Shown here in pieces: positions 17,622-26,578 of a stretch of 64,000 bases of DNA. The stretch comes from Streptomyces zinciresistens K42 (GTDB lineage: Bacteria; Actinomycetota; Actinomycetes; Streptomycetales; Streptomycetaceae): the NCBI RefSeq assembly GCF_000225525.1, contig NZ_AGBF01000022.1:1-64000 (forward strand), read 5' to 3'. Positions within the stretch are counted from its first letter, which is position 1, and each line of letters opens with the position of its first letter. Below the pieces are notes generated by a model, which was not told the origin of the DNA, did not search any database, and saw nothing but the letters and a program-made list of their open reading frames with translations. Made by a program: the position numbers and the translations under genes.

Positions 17622-18344
17622 TCATGACACGGCCTCCAGGGCTTCCTCCAGGGTGAACGCCTTCGCGTAGAGGGCCTTCCCGACGATGGAGCCCTCGACA
17701 CCGAGCGGGACCAGCTCGGCGATGGCCCGCAGGTCGTCGAGGGAGGAGACGCCGCCGGAGGCGACGACGGGGCGGTCCGTCGCCGCGCAGACGTTCTTCA
17801 GCAGTTCCAGGTTCGGGCCCTGGAGCGTGCCGTCCTTGGCGATGTCCGTGACGACGTACCGGGCGCAGCCCTCGGCGTTCAGGCGCTCCAGCGTCGTGTA
17901 GAGGTCGCCGCCGTCGCGGGTCCAGCCGCGGCCGCGCAGGGTGGTGCCGCGGACGTCGAGGCCGACGGCGATCTTGTCGCCGTGCTCGGCGATGACCTTG
18001 GCGACCCACTCGGGTGTCTCCAGGGCGGCCGTGCCGAGGTTCACGCGCGTGCAGCCCGTGGCGAGCGCGGCGGCCAGGGAGGCGTCGTCGCGGATGCCGC
18101 CGGACAGCTCGACCTTGATGTCCATCGCCCGTGCGACCTCGGCGATCAGCTCCCGGTTGTCGCCGGTGCCGAAGGCGGCGTCGAGGTCGACCAGGTGCAG
18201 CCACTCGGCGCCCGACCGCTGCCAGGCCAGGGCGGCCTCCAGTGGGGAGCCGTAGGAGGTCTCGGTGCCGGACTCGCCGTGCACGAGGCGCACGGCCTGG
18301 CCGTCGCGGACGTCGACGGCGGGGAGGAGTTCGAGCTTGGGCAT
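17622..18344 (-). CDS. priA: Bifunctional ProFAR isomerase / phosphoribosylanthranilate isomerase (PriA)
   Basis: 240 aa TIM barrel. [18 protein letters not shown] carries catalytic Asp11, and [15 protein letters not shown] carries the second catalytic Asp. [11 protein letters not shown] and [12 protein letters not shown] are phosphate-binding loops. In streptomycetes and mycobacteria this HisA homologue also does the TrpF reaction, and there is no trpF among the trp genes here, so both roles are likely. It lies 4 bases after hisH. Confidence 0.93.
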   Translation of the reverse strand: MPKLELLPAVDVRDGQAVRLVHGESGTETSYGSPLEAALAWQRSGAEWLHLVDLDAAFGTGDNRELIAEVARAMDIKVELSGGIRDDASLAAALATGCTRVNLGTAALETPEWVAKVIAEHGDKIAVGLDVRGTTLRGRGWTRDGGDLYTTLERLNAEGCARYVVTDIAKDGTLQGPNLELLKNVCAATDRPVVASGGVSSLDDLRAIAELVPLGVEGSIVGKALYAKAFTLEEALEAVS

Positions 18345-18348
18345 GTCT

Positions 18349-18993
18349 CTACAGGGTTCCGATCCAGTTGGTGAGCAGCTGCGCTCCGGCGTCGCCGGAC
18401 TTCTCGGGGTGGAACTGGGTGGCCCACAGCGGGCCGTTCTCGACGGCGGCCACGAAGGGCTTGCCGTGCGTGGACCAGGTGACCCTGGGCGGGGTCATCG
18501 CCGGGTTCAGCGTGTCGAAGCTCCACTCCTGGACGGCGTAGGAGTGCACGAAGTAGAAGCGCGCGTCGGCGTCCAGGCCGGCGAACAGTTCGCTGCCGGG
18601 CGCCGCGTCCACGGTGTTCCAGCCCATGTGGGGCACGATCTCGGCCTGGAGCGGCTCCACCGAGCCGGGCCATTCGCCCAGGCCCTCGGTCTCCTCGCCG
18701 TGCTCGATGCCGCGCGCGAAGAGGATCTGCATGCCGACGCAGATGCCCATCACCGGACGCCCGCCGGAGAGCCGGCGGTCGATGATCCAGTCGCCGCGTG
18801 CCCCGGTCAGCCCCTTCATGCAGGCGGCGAAGGCGCCCACGCCCGGCACGAGCAGCCCGTCGGCGTTCATGGCCGCGTCGAAGTCACGGGTGACCTCCAC
18901 GTCCGCACCCGCGCGCGTGAGGGCGCGCTCGGCGGAGCGGATGTTCCCGAAGCCGTAGTCGAAGACGACGACCTTCTTCGGGCCGGGGCTCAT
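18349..18993 (-). CDS. hisH: Imidazole glycerol phosphate synthase, glutaminase subunit
   Basis: 214 aa class I glutamine amidotransferase. It begins [20 protein letters not shown], has [12 protein letters not shown], the nucleophile Cys in [10 protein letters not shown], and the catalytic His-Glu in QFHPEKSG. It feeds ammonia to HisF, encoded two genes downstream. The ATG at 18993 overlaps the stop of the 55-aa membrane-protein gene (ATGA). Confidence 0.96.
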   Translation of the reverse strand: MSPGPKKVVVFDYGFGNIRSAERALTRAGADVEVTRDFDAAMNADGLLVPGVGAFAACMKGLTGARGDWIIDRRLSGGRPVMGICVGMQILFARGIEHGEETEGLGEWPGSVEPLQAEIVPHMGWNTVDAAPGSELFAGLDADARFYFVHSYAVQEWSFDTLNPAMTPPRVTWSTHGKPFVAAVENGPLWATQFHPEKSGDAGAQLLTNWIGTL

Positions 18994-19157
18994 GAGTACC
19001 ACACCTCCAGCCGCACGATGCCCGCGGTGAGGCACATCGCGGCTGCTATCGCCAGCAGCACGACGATGTTCTTCGAGACCTTCTGCTTGATGAAGGAGTA
19101 CACGCCGCCGGCGAGGAAGAGGCCGACGACGATGAAAGCGGTGGACGAACCGTTCAT
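18990..19157 (-). CDS. Small membrane protein within the his operon (55 aa)
   Basis: 55 codons from the ATG at 19157. It reads [20 protein letters not shown], then FIKQKVSKN, then a second hydrophobic stretch (about residues 32-47) ending LEVWYS. Two membrane helices are joined by a short basic loop. It begins 4 bases after the hisB stop and overlaps the hisH start by ATGA, so its translation is locked to the histidine genes. No known family is assigned by eye; a membrane role in or near histidine synthesis is unproven. Confidence 0.75.
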   Translation of the reverse strand: MNGSSTAFIVVGLFLAGGVYSFIKQKVSKNIVVLLAIAAAMCLTAGIVRLEVWYS

Positions 19158-19161
19158 GGGG

Positions 19162-19755
19162 TTAGAGCGCGCCCTTCGTGGAGGGGAGGATGCCGACCGC
19201 GCGCGGGTCGCGCTCGGAGGCGTACCGCAGGGCCCGTGCCAGCGCCTTGAACTGGCATTCCACGATGTGGTGGGCGTTGCGGCCGTAGGGCACGTGCACG
19301 TGCAGCGCGATCTGTGCCTGGGCGACGAAGGACTCCAGGATGTGCCGGGTCATCGTGGTGTCGTACTCGCCGATCATCGGCGCCATGGTCTCGGGCTCGG
19401 TGTGCACGAGGTAGGGGCGGCCGGACAGGTCGACCGTCACCTGGGCCAGCGACTCGTCCAGCGGGACGGTGCAGTTGCCGAAGCGGTAGATGCCCACCTT
19501 GTCGCCGAGGGCCTGCTTGAAGGCGGCGCCCAGCGCGAGGGCGGTGTCCTCGATGGTGTGGTGGGAGTCGATGTGCAGGTCGCCCTCGGTCTTCACGGTG
19601 AGGTCGAACAGGCCGTGCCGGCCGAGCTGGTCCAGCATGTGGTCGTAGAAACCGACCCCGGTCGCCACCTCGACCCTGCCGGTCCCGTCGAGGTCGATCT
19701 CGACGAGGACGGAGGTCTCCTTGGTGACGCGTTCCACGCGTCCTACCCGGCTCAT
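19162..19755 (-). CDS. hisB: Imidazoleglycerol-phosphate dehydratase
   Basis: 197 aa, the stand-alone dehydratase without a phosphatase domain. Two Mn-binding His clusters are seen, in [18 protein letters not shown] and [20 protein letters not shown], together with [14 protein letters not shown]. The ATG overlaps the hisC stop (ATGA). Confidence 0.97.
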   Translation of the reverse strand: MSRVGRVERVTKETSVLVEIDLDGTGRVEVATGVGFYDHMLDQLGRHGLFDLTVKTEGDLHIDSHHTIEDTALALGAAFKQALGDKVGIYRFGNCTVPLDESLAQVTVDLSGRPYLVHTEPETMAPMIGEYDTTMTRHILESFVAQAQIALHVHVPYGRNAHHIVECQFKALARALRYASERDPRAVGILPSTKGAL

Positions 19756-20858
19756 GCGCTCTGCTCCTTCTTCACATCACGGACCGCGTCGAGGAACGCG
19801 TCGTTCTCTTCGGGGGTTCCGGCGGTCACCCGCAGCCATCCCGGCACGCCGTTGTCCCGGACCAGGACGCCCCGGTCGAGGATCTGCCGCCAGGCGGTGC
19901 GGGCGTCGGCGAAGCGGCCGAACTGCACGAAGTTCGCGTCGGAGGCGGTGACCTCGTAGCCGAGGGCGAGCAGTTCGCGCACCAGCCGGTCCCGCTCCGC
20001 CTTGAGCTGGTCGACATACTTCAGCAGCGTGTCGGTGTGCTCCAGGGCGGCCAGGGCGGTCGCCTGGGTGACGGCCGACAGGTGGTAGGGCAGCCGTACG
20101 AGCTGCACGGCGTCCACCACCGCGGGGTGCGCGGCGAGATAGCCCAGGCGCAGGCCGGCCGCGCCGAACGCCTTCGACATCGTGCGGGAGACGACCAGGT
20201 GGGGGCGGCCCTCGATCAGCGGCAGCAGCGAGTCGCCGTGGCTGAACTCGACGTAGGCCTCGTCGACGACGACCATGGAGGGCTTCGCGGCCTGGGCGGC
20301 CTCGTACAGGGCGAGGACGGTGTCGCCGGGGACCGCGTTGCCGGTGGGGTTGTTGGGGGTGGTCACGAAGACGACGTCGGGGCGGTGCTCGGCGATGGCC
20401 TTCTCGGCGGCGGCGAGGTCGATGGTGAAGTCGTCGTTGCGGGGGCCGGAGATCCAGCCGGTGCCGGTGCCGCGGGAGATCAGCGCGTGCATCGAGTACG
20501 ACGGCTCGAAGCCGATCGCCGTGCGGCCCGGTCCGCCGAAGGTCTGCAGGAGCTGCTGGAGGACCTCGTTGGAGCCGTTGGCGGCCCAGACGTTGGCGAG
20601 GCCGACCCGGTGGCCGGAGGTGTCGGTGAGGTACCGGGCGAGGCGGGTGCGCAGCTCCACCGCGTCCCGGTCGGGGTAGCGGTTGAGGTCGCGGGCCGCC
20701 GCGCGGACCCGCTCGGCGATCCGCTCGACCAGCGGCTCGGGCAGCGGGTAGGGGTTCTCGTTGGTGTTCAGCCGGACGGGGACGTCCAGTTGGGGCGCGC
20801 CGTAGGGGGACTTGCCGCGCAGTTCGTCCCGTACGGGGAGATCGTCGATGCCGCTCAC
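19752..20858 (-). CDS. hisC: Histidinol-phosphate aminotransferase
   Basis: 368 aa from a GTG at 20858 that overlaps the hisD stop (GTGA). Fold-type I PLP enzyme: [12 protein letters not shown] at the N-terminus, [21 protein letters not shown], the PLP Lys in [16 protein letters not shown], and [11 protein letters not shown] near the C-terminus with the carboxylate-binding Arg. Confidence 0.96.
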   Translation of the reverse strand: MSGIDDLPVRDELRGKSPYGAPQLDVPVRLNTNENPYPLPEPLVERIAERVRAAARDLNRYPDRDAVELRTRLARYLTDTSGHRVGLANVWAANGSNEVLQQLLQTFGGPGRTAIGFEPSYSMHALISRGTGTGWISGPRNDDFTIDLAAAEKAIAEHRPDVVFVTTPNNPTGNAVPGDTVLALYEAAQAAKPSMVVVDEAYVEFSHGDSLLPLIEGRPHLVVSRTMSKAFGAAGLRLGYLAAHPAVVDAVQLVRLPYHLSAVTQATALAALEHTDTLLKYVDQLKAERDRLVRELLALGYEVTASDANFVQFGRFADARTAWRQILDRGVLVRDNGVPGWLRVTAGTPEENDAFLDAVRDVKKEQSA

Positions 20859-22180
20859 TTGCTTCCGGGTACCTTCCAGCCGAACCTCGCCTTGACCGCC
20901 GCCCCGTGGGCCGGCAGGTCCTCCGCCTCGGCCAGCGTCACCACGTGCTGTGCGACGTCGGCGAGCGCGTCCTCGGTGTAGTCGACGATGTGGATGCCGC
21001 GCAGGAAGGACTGGACGGACAGGCCGGAGGAGTGGCAGGCGCAGCCGCCGGTGGGCAGCACGTGGTTGGAGCCGGCGGCGTAGTCGCCGAGCGAGACCGG
21101 CGCCCAGGGGCCGATGAAGATCGCGCCGGCGTTGCGCACCCGGTCGGCGACGGCGGCGGCGTCGGCCGTCTGGATCTCCAGGTGCTCGGCCGCGTAGGCG
21201 TCGACCACGCGCAGTCCCTCGTCGACGCCGTCGACCAGGACGATCGCGGACTGCCTGCCCTTGAGGGCGGGCACGATCCGGTCGTCGATGTGCTTGGTGG
21301 CCGCGACCTGCGACTCCAGCTCCTTCTCGACCGCGTCCGCGAGTGCCGCGGAGTCGGTGACGAGGACGGCGGCGGCCAGCGGGTCGTGCTCGGCCTGGCT
21401 GATCAGGTCGGAGGCGACGTGGACCGGGTCGGCGGTGGCGTCGGCGAGGACCGCGATCTCGGTCGGGCCCGCCTCGGCGTCGATGCCGATCTTGCCGGTG
21501 AAGTAGCGCTTGGCGGCGGCGACCCAGATGTTGCCGGGGCCGGTGACCATGGTGGCGGGCGGGCAGGACTCGGTGCCGTGGGCGAACATCGCGACGGCCG
21601 TGGCGCCGCCCGCGGCGTACACCTCGTCGACGCCGAGCAGCGCGCACGCGGCGAGGATGGTCGGGTGCGGCAGCCCGCCGAACTCGGCCTGGGGCGGCGA
21701 GGCGAGGGCGATCGAGGGGACGCCGGCCTCCTGCGCCGGGACGGCGTTCATGATCACGGAGGACGGGTAGACCGAGCGGCCGCCCGGCGCGTACAGGCCG
21801 ACGCGGTCGACCGGCACCCACTTCTCGGTGACCGTGCCGCCGGGCACGACCTGGGTGGTGCGGTCGGTGCGCCGCTGCTCGCGGTGGACGAGGCGGGCGC
21901 GCCGGACGGACTCCTCCAGGGCGGCGCGCACGGCCGGGTCGAGCTCTTCGAGCGCGCGCGCGAGGGCGGCCTCGGGCACCCTGACCCGGTCGAGCCTGAC
22001 CCCGTCGAACTTCTCCGCGAAGTCGATCAGTGCCGCGTCTCCCCGATGGTGCACGGCCTCGCAGATCGGGCGCACCTTCTCCAGGGCGGCCGATACGTCG
22101 AACTCGGCCCGGGGCAGCAGGTCGCGCAGGGCCGGACCCTCGGGGAGGGCGTCGCCGCGCAGATCGATTCGGGAGATCAC
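20855..22180 (-). CDS. hisD: Histidinol dehydrogenase
   Basis: 441 aa from a GTG at 22180 ([15 protein letters not shown]). It oxidises histidinol to histidine in two NAD-dependent steps with Zn. Seen are [62 protein letters not shown] and [20 protein letters not shown], which include the Zn and catalytic residues. An in-frame ATG 16 codons upstream is less likely. It is the first gene of the his operon, facing a divergent gene across 174 bases. Confidence 0.97.
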   Translation of the reverse strand: MISRIDLRGDALPEGPALRDLLPRAEFDVSAALEKVRPICEAVHHRGDAALIDFAEKFDGVRLDRVRVPEAALARALEELDPAVRAALEESVRRARLVHREQRRTDRTTQVVPGGTVTEKWVPVDRVGLYAPGGRSVYPSSVIMNAVPAQEAGVPSIALASPPQAEFGGLPHPTILAACALLGVDEVYAAGGATAVAMFAHGTESCPPATMVTGPGNIWVAAAKRYFTGKIGIDAEAGPTEIAVLADATADPVHVASDLISQAEHDPLAAAVLVTDSAALADAVEKELESQVAATKHIDDRIVPALKGRQSAIVLVDGVDEGLRVVDAYAAEHLEIQTADAAAVADRVRNAGAIFIGPWAPVSLGDYAAGSNHVLPTGGCACHSSGLSVQSFLRGIHIVDYTEDALADVAQHVVTLAEAEDLPAHGAAVKARFGWKVPGSK

Positions 22181-22221
22181 GTGCCCAATTCTCTCAGACC
22201 CGCGTCGGGGGCCGTTCGCGC

Positions 22222-22238
22222 GTATCAATGGCTGATAC
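22222..22238. promoter_or_regulatory. Palindrome in the hisD divergent promoter region
   Basis: GTATCA and TGATAC form a perfect 6-bp inverted repeat with a 5-base spacer (ATGGC), 42 bases upstream of hisD and 117 bases upstream of the divergent gene. It is an operator candidate for either gene; the regulator is unknown. Confidence 0.4.
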
Positions 22239-22354
22239 AGAACGCGGCGGAATCCGGAAGATCCTCTTCACTTCCCGTGTTCGGCCGGTCACTCAGCGGG
22301 CATGACGGGGGTACGGGGCAACCGACTCGCCCGGCGGGGAGGGAGGGTGACGCG

Positions 22355-23932
22355 ATGACCGAGGGGGCCGGCGTCCGGGGCGGCGACCTGCCGGACGATC
22401 TCACCGCCGCCGAGGCGGGCATGTGGCAGGCCTTCCGCAACGGCAGCGTGTACGACCTGAGCAGCGGCGACCCGGTCGTCGACGACCCGCACGGCGGGCA
22501 TCCCTGGGGCGAGGAGCGCTCGGTGCGGGCGCGCATCGTGTGCTGGCTGCTGCTGGACGGGCCGCCCGCCCTCGCGGGCCGGGTCAGCGCGCTGAAGCTG
22601 GCGGGTGTGCGCGTGGACGGGGCGCTGGATCTGGCGGGCGGCCAGGTGGAGCCGTACGTGGAGATGCGGGCCTGCCGCTTCGAGCGGGAGGTGCTGCTGC
22701 CGGAGGCCCGGCTGTCGACCGTGCGGCTGGTGGACTGCTCCGTACCGCGCCTGGAGGCCGCGCGGGTCAGCACCGAGGGCGACCTGCATCTGCCGCGCTG
22801 CCGCTTCCACAACGGCGTCCGGCTCACCGACGCCCGCATCGGCACCGATCTGCTGCTCAACCAGGCGATCGTCTACCGGGACCGCAGCGGGCGCTCCATG
22901 GCCGCCGACGGCATGACGGTCGGCCAGGACCTCCAGGCGGAGATGCTGGAGTCGCACGGCGAGCTGAGCCTGCGCGGCGCGAGCATCGGCGTGTCGCTGA
23001 GCCTGCGGGGCGCGCGGCTGGTCAACCCCTACACCCGGCTCGCGCTGAACGCCCCGCAGCTGACCGTCGGCCGCACGCTGTACCTGACCCCGGCGGGCGT
23101 CGGCGGTCCGCTGCTGAGCGGCCGTACGCCCGCGCGCGGGACGCGTGTGCAGCGCTTCGAGTGCCGGGGCGGGGTGCGGCTGGACGACGGGCGGTTCGGG
23201 GACGCGGTCGACCTGGAGGGGGCCCGGTTCGCGTTCACCGAGGAGCAGGAGCTGTCGCTGCGCCGCGTCCAGACGCCGGAGCTGCGCTTCCTGGGCGAGC
23301 GTCCGGAGCGCGGCCGGGTGGTGCTGTCCGGGGCGCGCGTGGTCAACCTGATGGACCGGGCGGACGCGTGGCCGGGCCCCGGTCTGCTGCAGATGGGCGG
23401 CTTCACCTACGAGAACCTCGTGCCGCGCGGCCCGTTCCCGCTGCGGCGGCGGCTCGCCTGGGTGTCCGCGGCGACCGCCGAGTACCACCCGGAGCCGTAC
23501 GAGCGGCTGGCGGCCGTCCTGCGGGCCGGCGGTGAGGACGAGGACGCGCGCGAGGTGCTGCTCGCCAAGCAGCGCAGACGCCGCGAGACGCTGCCGCCCG
23601 CCGCCAAGCTGTGGGGCTACGCCCAGGACTGGATGGTCGCCTACGGCTATCGGCCCGGTCGGGCCGCCGTGTGGATGGCCGTGCTGTGGGCGGCGGGCTC
23701 GGTGGCGTTCACCTACGCCGACCCCCCGCCGGTCAGGAGCGGCGAGCGCCCGTCGTGGAACCCTCCCCTGTTCGCGCTGGATCTGCTGCTGCCGGTGATC
23801 GACCTGGGCCAGGTGGGGTTCTGGCTGTTCAGGGGCGCCTGGCAGTGGCTGGTCGCGGCGATGATCCTGCTGGGCTGGATTCTCGCGACGACGGTGGCGA
23901 CCGGGGCGACGCGGATGCTGCGCCGCAACTGA
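22355..23932 (+). CDS. Pentapeptide-like repeat membrane protein
   Basis: 525 aa from an ATG preceded by GGGAGGG. Residues 60-350 are made of repeated short strands such as VRVDGALDLAGGQV, STEGDLHLPRCRF and GVSLSLRGARLVN. This is the loose right-handed beta-helix pattern of degenerate pentapeptide proteins. Three hydrophobic segments follow at the C-terminus (about 440-460, 475-495 and 500-520), so the helix would sit on the cytoplasmic face. Database relatives in Streptomyces are often labelled membrane-associated oxidoreductase, but I see no cofactor motif that supports catalysis. Function unknown. Confidence 0.75.
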   Translation: MTEGAGVRGGDLPDDLTAAEAGMWQAFRNGSVYDLSSGDPVVDDPHGGHPWGEERSVRARIVCWLLLDGPPALAGRVSALKLAGVRVDGALDLAGGQVEPYVEMRACRFEREVLLPEARLSTVRLVDCSVPRLEAARVSTEGDLHLPRCRFHNGVRLTDARIGTDLLLNQAIVYRDRSGRSMAADGMTVGQDLQAEMLESHGELSLRGASIGVSLSLRGARLVNPYTRLALNAPQLTVGRTLYLTPAGVGGPLLSGRTPARGTRVQRFECRGGVRLDDGRFGDAVDLEGARFAFTEEQELSLRRVQTPELRFLGERPERGRVVLSGARVVNLMDRADAWPGPGLLQMGGFTYENLVPRGPFPLRRRLAWVSAATAEYHPEPYERLAAVLRAGGEDEDAREVLLAKQRRRRETLPPAAKLWGYAQDWMVAYGYRPGRAAVWMAVLWAAGSVAFTYADPPPVRSGERPSWNPPLFALDLLLPVIDLGQVGFWLFRGAWQWLVAAMILLGWILATTVATGATRMLRRN

Positions 23933-24091
23933 GCGGCCGGATGTGGCGGGAAGTGTGTGACATCTGAGCTGATTTCATGGATGTCCGACAGTTGTTGAAC
24001 GATTGACTTTTACTCTTTCTTGACCTGCCCGCGTACAACTTTCCGCCTCCTGGTCCTTCCCCCTGGCGTGGGTGCGACCGGCGGACTTTCA

Positions 24092-25135
24092 ATGGTCGAC
24101 ACCATGGCTCTCACGCTCCCGTTCGGCCGGGCCTCCCGGACGACAAGGAAGGCGGCACACCCCGCCGCCGGCTTGGCCTCCGACGCGGAGGTCCTGCTCG
24201 ACGCGCCCGACGACCGCCTCGGCCCCGCGCTGGTCGCGGCGGGGCAGGGCCGCCCCGAGCCCGCCGCCGCCGTGCTCGCCGCCACCCGCGAGAACGCGCA
24301 GTGGGAGCACCGCGACCGCTACACGCTGCATCTGGCCTCCTTCGCGCGCTCGCGCCCCGAGTGGCTGCAGACCTGGTACGCCGCCGCCCCGCACGACCCG
24401 GACGTCCTGCTGGTGCGCGCCCAGCTCGCGGTCGACCACGCCTGGCGCTCCCCCGCGCGCGCCGAGGTGCTGCGCGGGGTCAGCCCGCTGATCACCGCCG
24501 CCGCGCGCGGCGACGACCGCGACCCCGTGCCCTGGCGGCTCGCGCTGGACCACGCGCGCGGCTCCCGGGCCGGCCACACCTACTTCGGCGAGCTGTGGGA
24601 GGCGGCGCTGCGCCGCGCCCCGCTGCACTACGGCTGCCATGTGGCGGCCCTGCGCTATCTGCGCGCCTCCTGGCACGGCTCCCACCGCGAGTGCCTGGAC
24701 TTCGCCGACCGGGCCGCGCAGGACGCCCCGCCCGACTCCCTCGTCCAGGCCCTGCCGGCCCGCGCGGCCCTCGCCTACTACCACGACGGCTGCGGTCCGG
24801 GCGTGCCGCCCGAGCGGCTGGACGCGGCGGCCGACCGGGCCGTGGCGCTCTCCGCCAGGTTCCCGGCGGCCGACCTGTGGCCGGCGGCGGTCCGCAACAA
24901 GCTGACGTACGTCCTGGTGCGGCTCGGCCGCTGGGAGGACGCGCTGGAGCAGCTGCGCCTGATCGGGCCGTACGCCACGTCGTACCCGTGGAGCCGGTTC
25001 GCGGAGGATCCGCTCGGCCGGTTCCTGGAGGTGCGCGAGGAGGTCCGGCTGCGGGCGGGCGGCACGCCGAGCGCCGGACGCGGCGCGCGTCCGGCGGGTG
25101 GGCGGGCCGGACGCGTACCGCCCGCGGCCCATTAG
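24092..25135 (+). CDS. Conserved hypothetical protein, helical-repeat type
   Basis: 347 aa from the ATG at 24092; an ATG four codons later is an alternative. It is rich in Ala, Arg and Trp, with helix pairs such as HLASFARSRPEWLQTWYAA, PLHYGCHVAALRYLRASWH and LVRLGRWEDALEQLRLIGPY that resemble TPR repeats. No catalytic motif, signal peptide or membrane helix is seen. The Pro/Arg/Gly-rich C-terminus is probably disordered. It is preceded by an unusually AT-rich 40 bases (23997-24040) that may hold the promoter. Confidence 0.7.
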   Translation: MVDTMALTLPFGRASRTTRKAAHPAAGLASDAEVLLDAPDDRLGPALVAAGQGRPEPAAAVLAATRENAQWEHRDRYTLHLASFARSRPEWLQTWYAAAPHDPDVLLVRAQLAVDHAWRSPARAEVLRGVSPLITAAARGDDRDPVPWRLALDHARGSRAGHTYFGELWEAALRRAPLHYGCHVAALRYLRASWHGSHRECLDFADRAAQDAPPDSLVQALPARAALAYYHDGCGPGVPPERLDAAADRAVALSARFPAADLWPAAVRNKLTYVLVRLGRWEDALEQLRLIGPYATSYPWSRFAEDPLGRFLEVREEVRLRAGGTPSAGRGARPAGGRAGRVPPAAH

Positions 25136-25147
25136 GCTTTGGCGCCG
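25133..25147 (+). promoter_or_regulatory. Candidate -10 overlapping the upstream stop codon
   Basis: TAGGCT at 25133-25138 begins at the TAG stop of the upstream gene and ends 8 bases before the next GTG. There is no Shine-Dalgarno in between, so a leaderless transcript is possible; the -35 is weak. Confidence 0.3.
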
Positions 25148-25884
25148 TGACCGTCCGCCTTCCGCTCTTCCCCCTGAACTCGGTGCTCTTCCCGGGTCTC
25201 GTGCTGCCGCTGAACATCTTCGAGGAGCGCTATCGCGCGATGATGCGCGAGCTGCTGAAGACCCCCGAGGAGGAGCCGCGCCGCTTCGCCGTCGTGACGA
25301 TCCGCGACGGCCACGAGCTGGCTCCGAGCGCTCCCGGCATGCCGGACCCCGCCGCCGTGCCCGAGCGGGGCCCGGCGGCGGGCTTCGGCCCGGACCCGCT
25401 GAAGGCGTTCCACGCGGTGGGCTGCATCGCGGACGCGGCGACGATCCGGGAGCGCGCCGACGGCACCTTCGAGGTGCTGGCGACGGGGACGACCCGGGTG
25501 CGGCTGGTCTCGGTGGACGCCTCGGGCGCCTTTCTCAGCGCCGAGCTGGAGGAGCTGGCGGAGGAGCCGGGCGACGAGGCCGGGGCGCTGGCGGAAGGGG
25601 TGCTGCGGGCCTTCCGGCAGTACCAGAAGCGCCTCGCGGGCGCCCGCGAGCGGTCCCTGTCCGCGACGGCCGACCTCCCGGACCAGCCGTCGGTGGTGTC
25701 CTACCTGGTGGCGGCCGCGATGATGCTGGACACGCCGACCAAGCAGCGCCTGCTGCAGGCGCCGGACACGGCGTCCCGGCTGCGCGACGAGCTGCGGCTC
25801 CTGCGCGCCGAGTCCTCGATCATCCGTACGCTGCCCTCGCTCCCGGCGTCGGACCTGACCCGCGGGCCCACGAGCCTGAACTGA
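25147..25884 (+). CDS. Lon N-terminal (substrate-binding) domain protein
   Basis: 245 aa, GTG start. The N-terminus RLPLFPLNSVLFPGLVLPLNIFEERYRAMM is characteristic of the LON substrate-binding domain (PF02190). FHAVGCIADAATIRERADGT and LATGTTRVRLV continue it, and a helical C-terminus ends with SVVSYLVAAAMMLD and KQRLLQA. No AAA or Ser-Lys protease domain is attached, so it is not a protease by itself. Possibly an adaptor; role unproven. It is 28 bases upstream of ybaK. Confidence 0.9.
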   Translation: MTVRLPLFPLNSVLFPGLVLPLNIFEERYRAMMRELLKTPEEEPRRFAVVTIRDGHELAPSAPGMPDPAAVPERGPAAGFGPDPLKAFHAVGCIADAATIRERADGTFEVLATGTTRVRLVSVDASGAFLSAELEELAEEPGDEAGALAEGVLRAFRQYQKRLAGARERSLSATADLPDQPSVVSYLVAAAMMLDTPTKQRLLQAPDTASRLRDELRLLRAESSIIRTLPSLPASDLTRGPTSLN

Positions 25885-25912
25885 CGCACCACCTCTGGGG
25901 AGACCGGCCGCC

Positions 25913-26413
25913 ATGGCGAAGAAGTCGAAGAAACAGCAGTCCGCGGGGACGCCCGCGACCGTCGCGCTCACCGCGGCGGGCGTCGCGTTCACGGTCCACT
26001 CCTACGACCACGACCCCGCCCACCCCTCCTACGGCGAGGAGGCCGCCGAGGCGATGGGCGTCTCGCCGGACCGCGTCTTCAAGACGCTGGTGGCGGACGT
26101 GGACGGCGCACTGACCGTGGCCGTGGTCCCGGTGGCGGGCCGGCTGGACCTCAAGGCGCTGGCCGCCGCCGTCGGCGGCAAGCGGGCCGCGATGGCCGAT
26201 CCGGCCCTCGCCGAACGCGCCACGGGCTACGTCCTCGGCGGCATCTCCCCGCTGGGCCAGCGCAAGCGGCTGCCCGCGGTGCTGGACTCCACCGCCTCCG
26301 GGCACGCCACGATCTGCGTCTCGGCGGGCCGGCGCGGCCTGGAGATCGAGCTGTCCCCCGCGGACCTGGCCGCCCTCACCGGCGCGGTCCTCGCTCCCGT
26401 CGGCCGTGCGTGA
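25913..26413 (+). CDS. ybaK: Cys-tRNA(Pro)/Cys-tRNA(Cys) deacylase
   Basis: 166 aa YbaK/EbsC-type trans-editing enzyme, which removes Cys wrongly loaded on tRNA-Pro. Seen are PDRVFKTLVADVDG with the key Lys, GKRAAMADPALAERATGYVLGGISP with the GGISP loop, and STASGHATICVSAGRRGLEIELSPADL. The Lys-rich start MAKKSKKQQ is usual for actinobacterial copies. Confidence 0.92.
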   Translation: MAKKSKKQQSAGTPATVALTAAGVAFTVHSYDHDPAHPSYGEEAAEAMGVSPDRVFKTLVADVDGALTVAVVPVAGRLDLKALAAAVGGKRAAMADPALAERATGYVLGGISPLGQRKRLPAVLDSTASGHATICVSAGRRGLEIELSPADLAALTGAVLAPVGRA

Positions 26414-26417
26414 ACTC

Positions 26418-26446
26418 TCGACGGCGGGGGTGTCCCCGGTTAAGTA
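26418..26446 (+). promoter_or_regulatory. Candidate promoter of the bL37 gene
   Basis: TCGACG (26418-26423) and TAAGTA (26441-26446) are 17 bases apart, close to the vegetative sigma consensus. The expected start of RNA is within a few bases of the ATG at 26455. Confidence 0.4.
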
Positions 26447-26454
26447 CGGGGGAC

Positions 26455-26529
26455 ATGTCGAAGAGAACACGGAAGCGCAAGTGGCGCACCAGGAAGGGCC
26501 GCGCGAACCACGGACGCCGCCCGGCGTGA
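26455..26529 (+). CDS. Probable 50S ribosomal protein bL37 (24 aa)
   Basis: 24 codons: MSKRTRKRKWRTRKGR followed by ANHGRRPA. Length, extreme Lys/Arg content and the terminal ANHG-[KR]-RP pattern match bL37, the tiny actinobacterial large-subunit protein first seen in mycobacterial ribosome structures. GGGGGAC lies just before the ATG, a promoter-like pair is upstream and a perfect hairpin follows 8 bases after the stop, so it looks like a free-standing mini-gene. It is easily missed by gene callers. Confidence 0.75.
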   Translation: MSKRTRKRKWRTRKGRANHGRRPA

Positions 26530-26537
26530 GGCACCCC

Positions 26538-26568
26538 CGCCCAGGGGGCCGGCCGTGTCCCCTGGGCG
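26538..26568 (+). terminator. Terminator of the bL37 gene
   Basis: A perfect 10-bp stem (CGCCCAGGGG and complement) with an 11-base loop, followed by TTCCCC. It lies between bL37 and the convergent membrane-protein gene ending at 26579. Confidence 0.7.
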
Positions 26569-26578
26569 TTCCCCGGCG

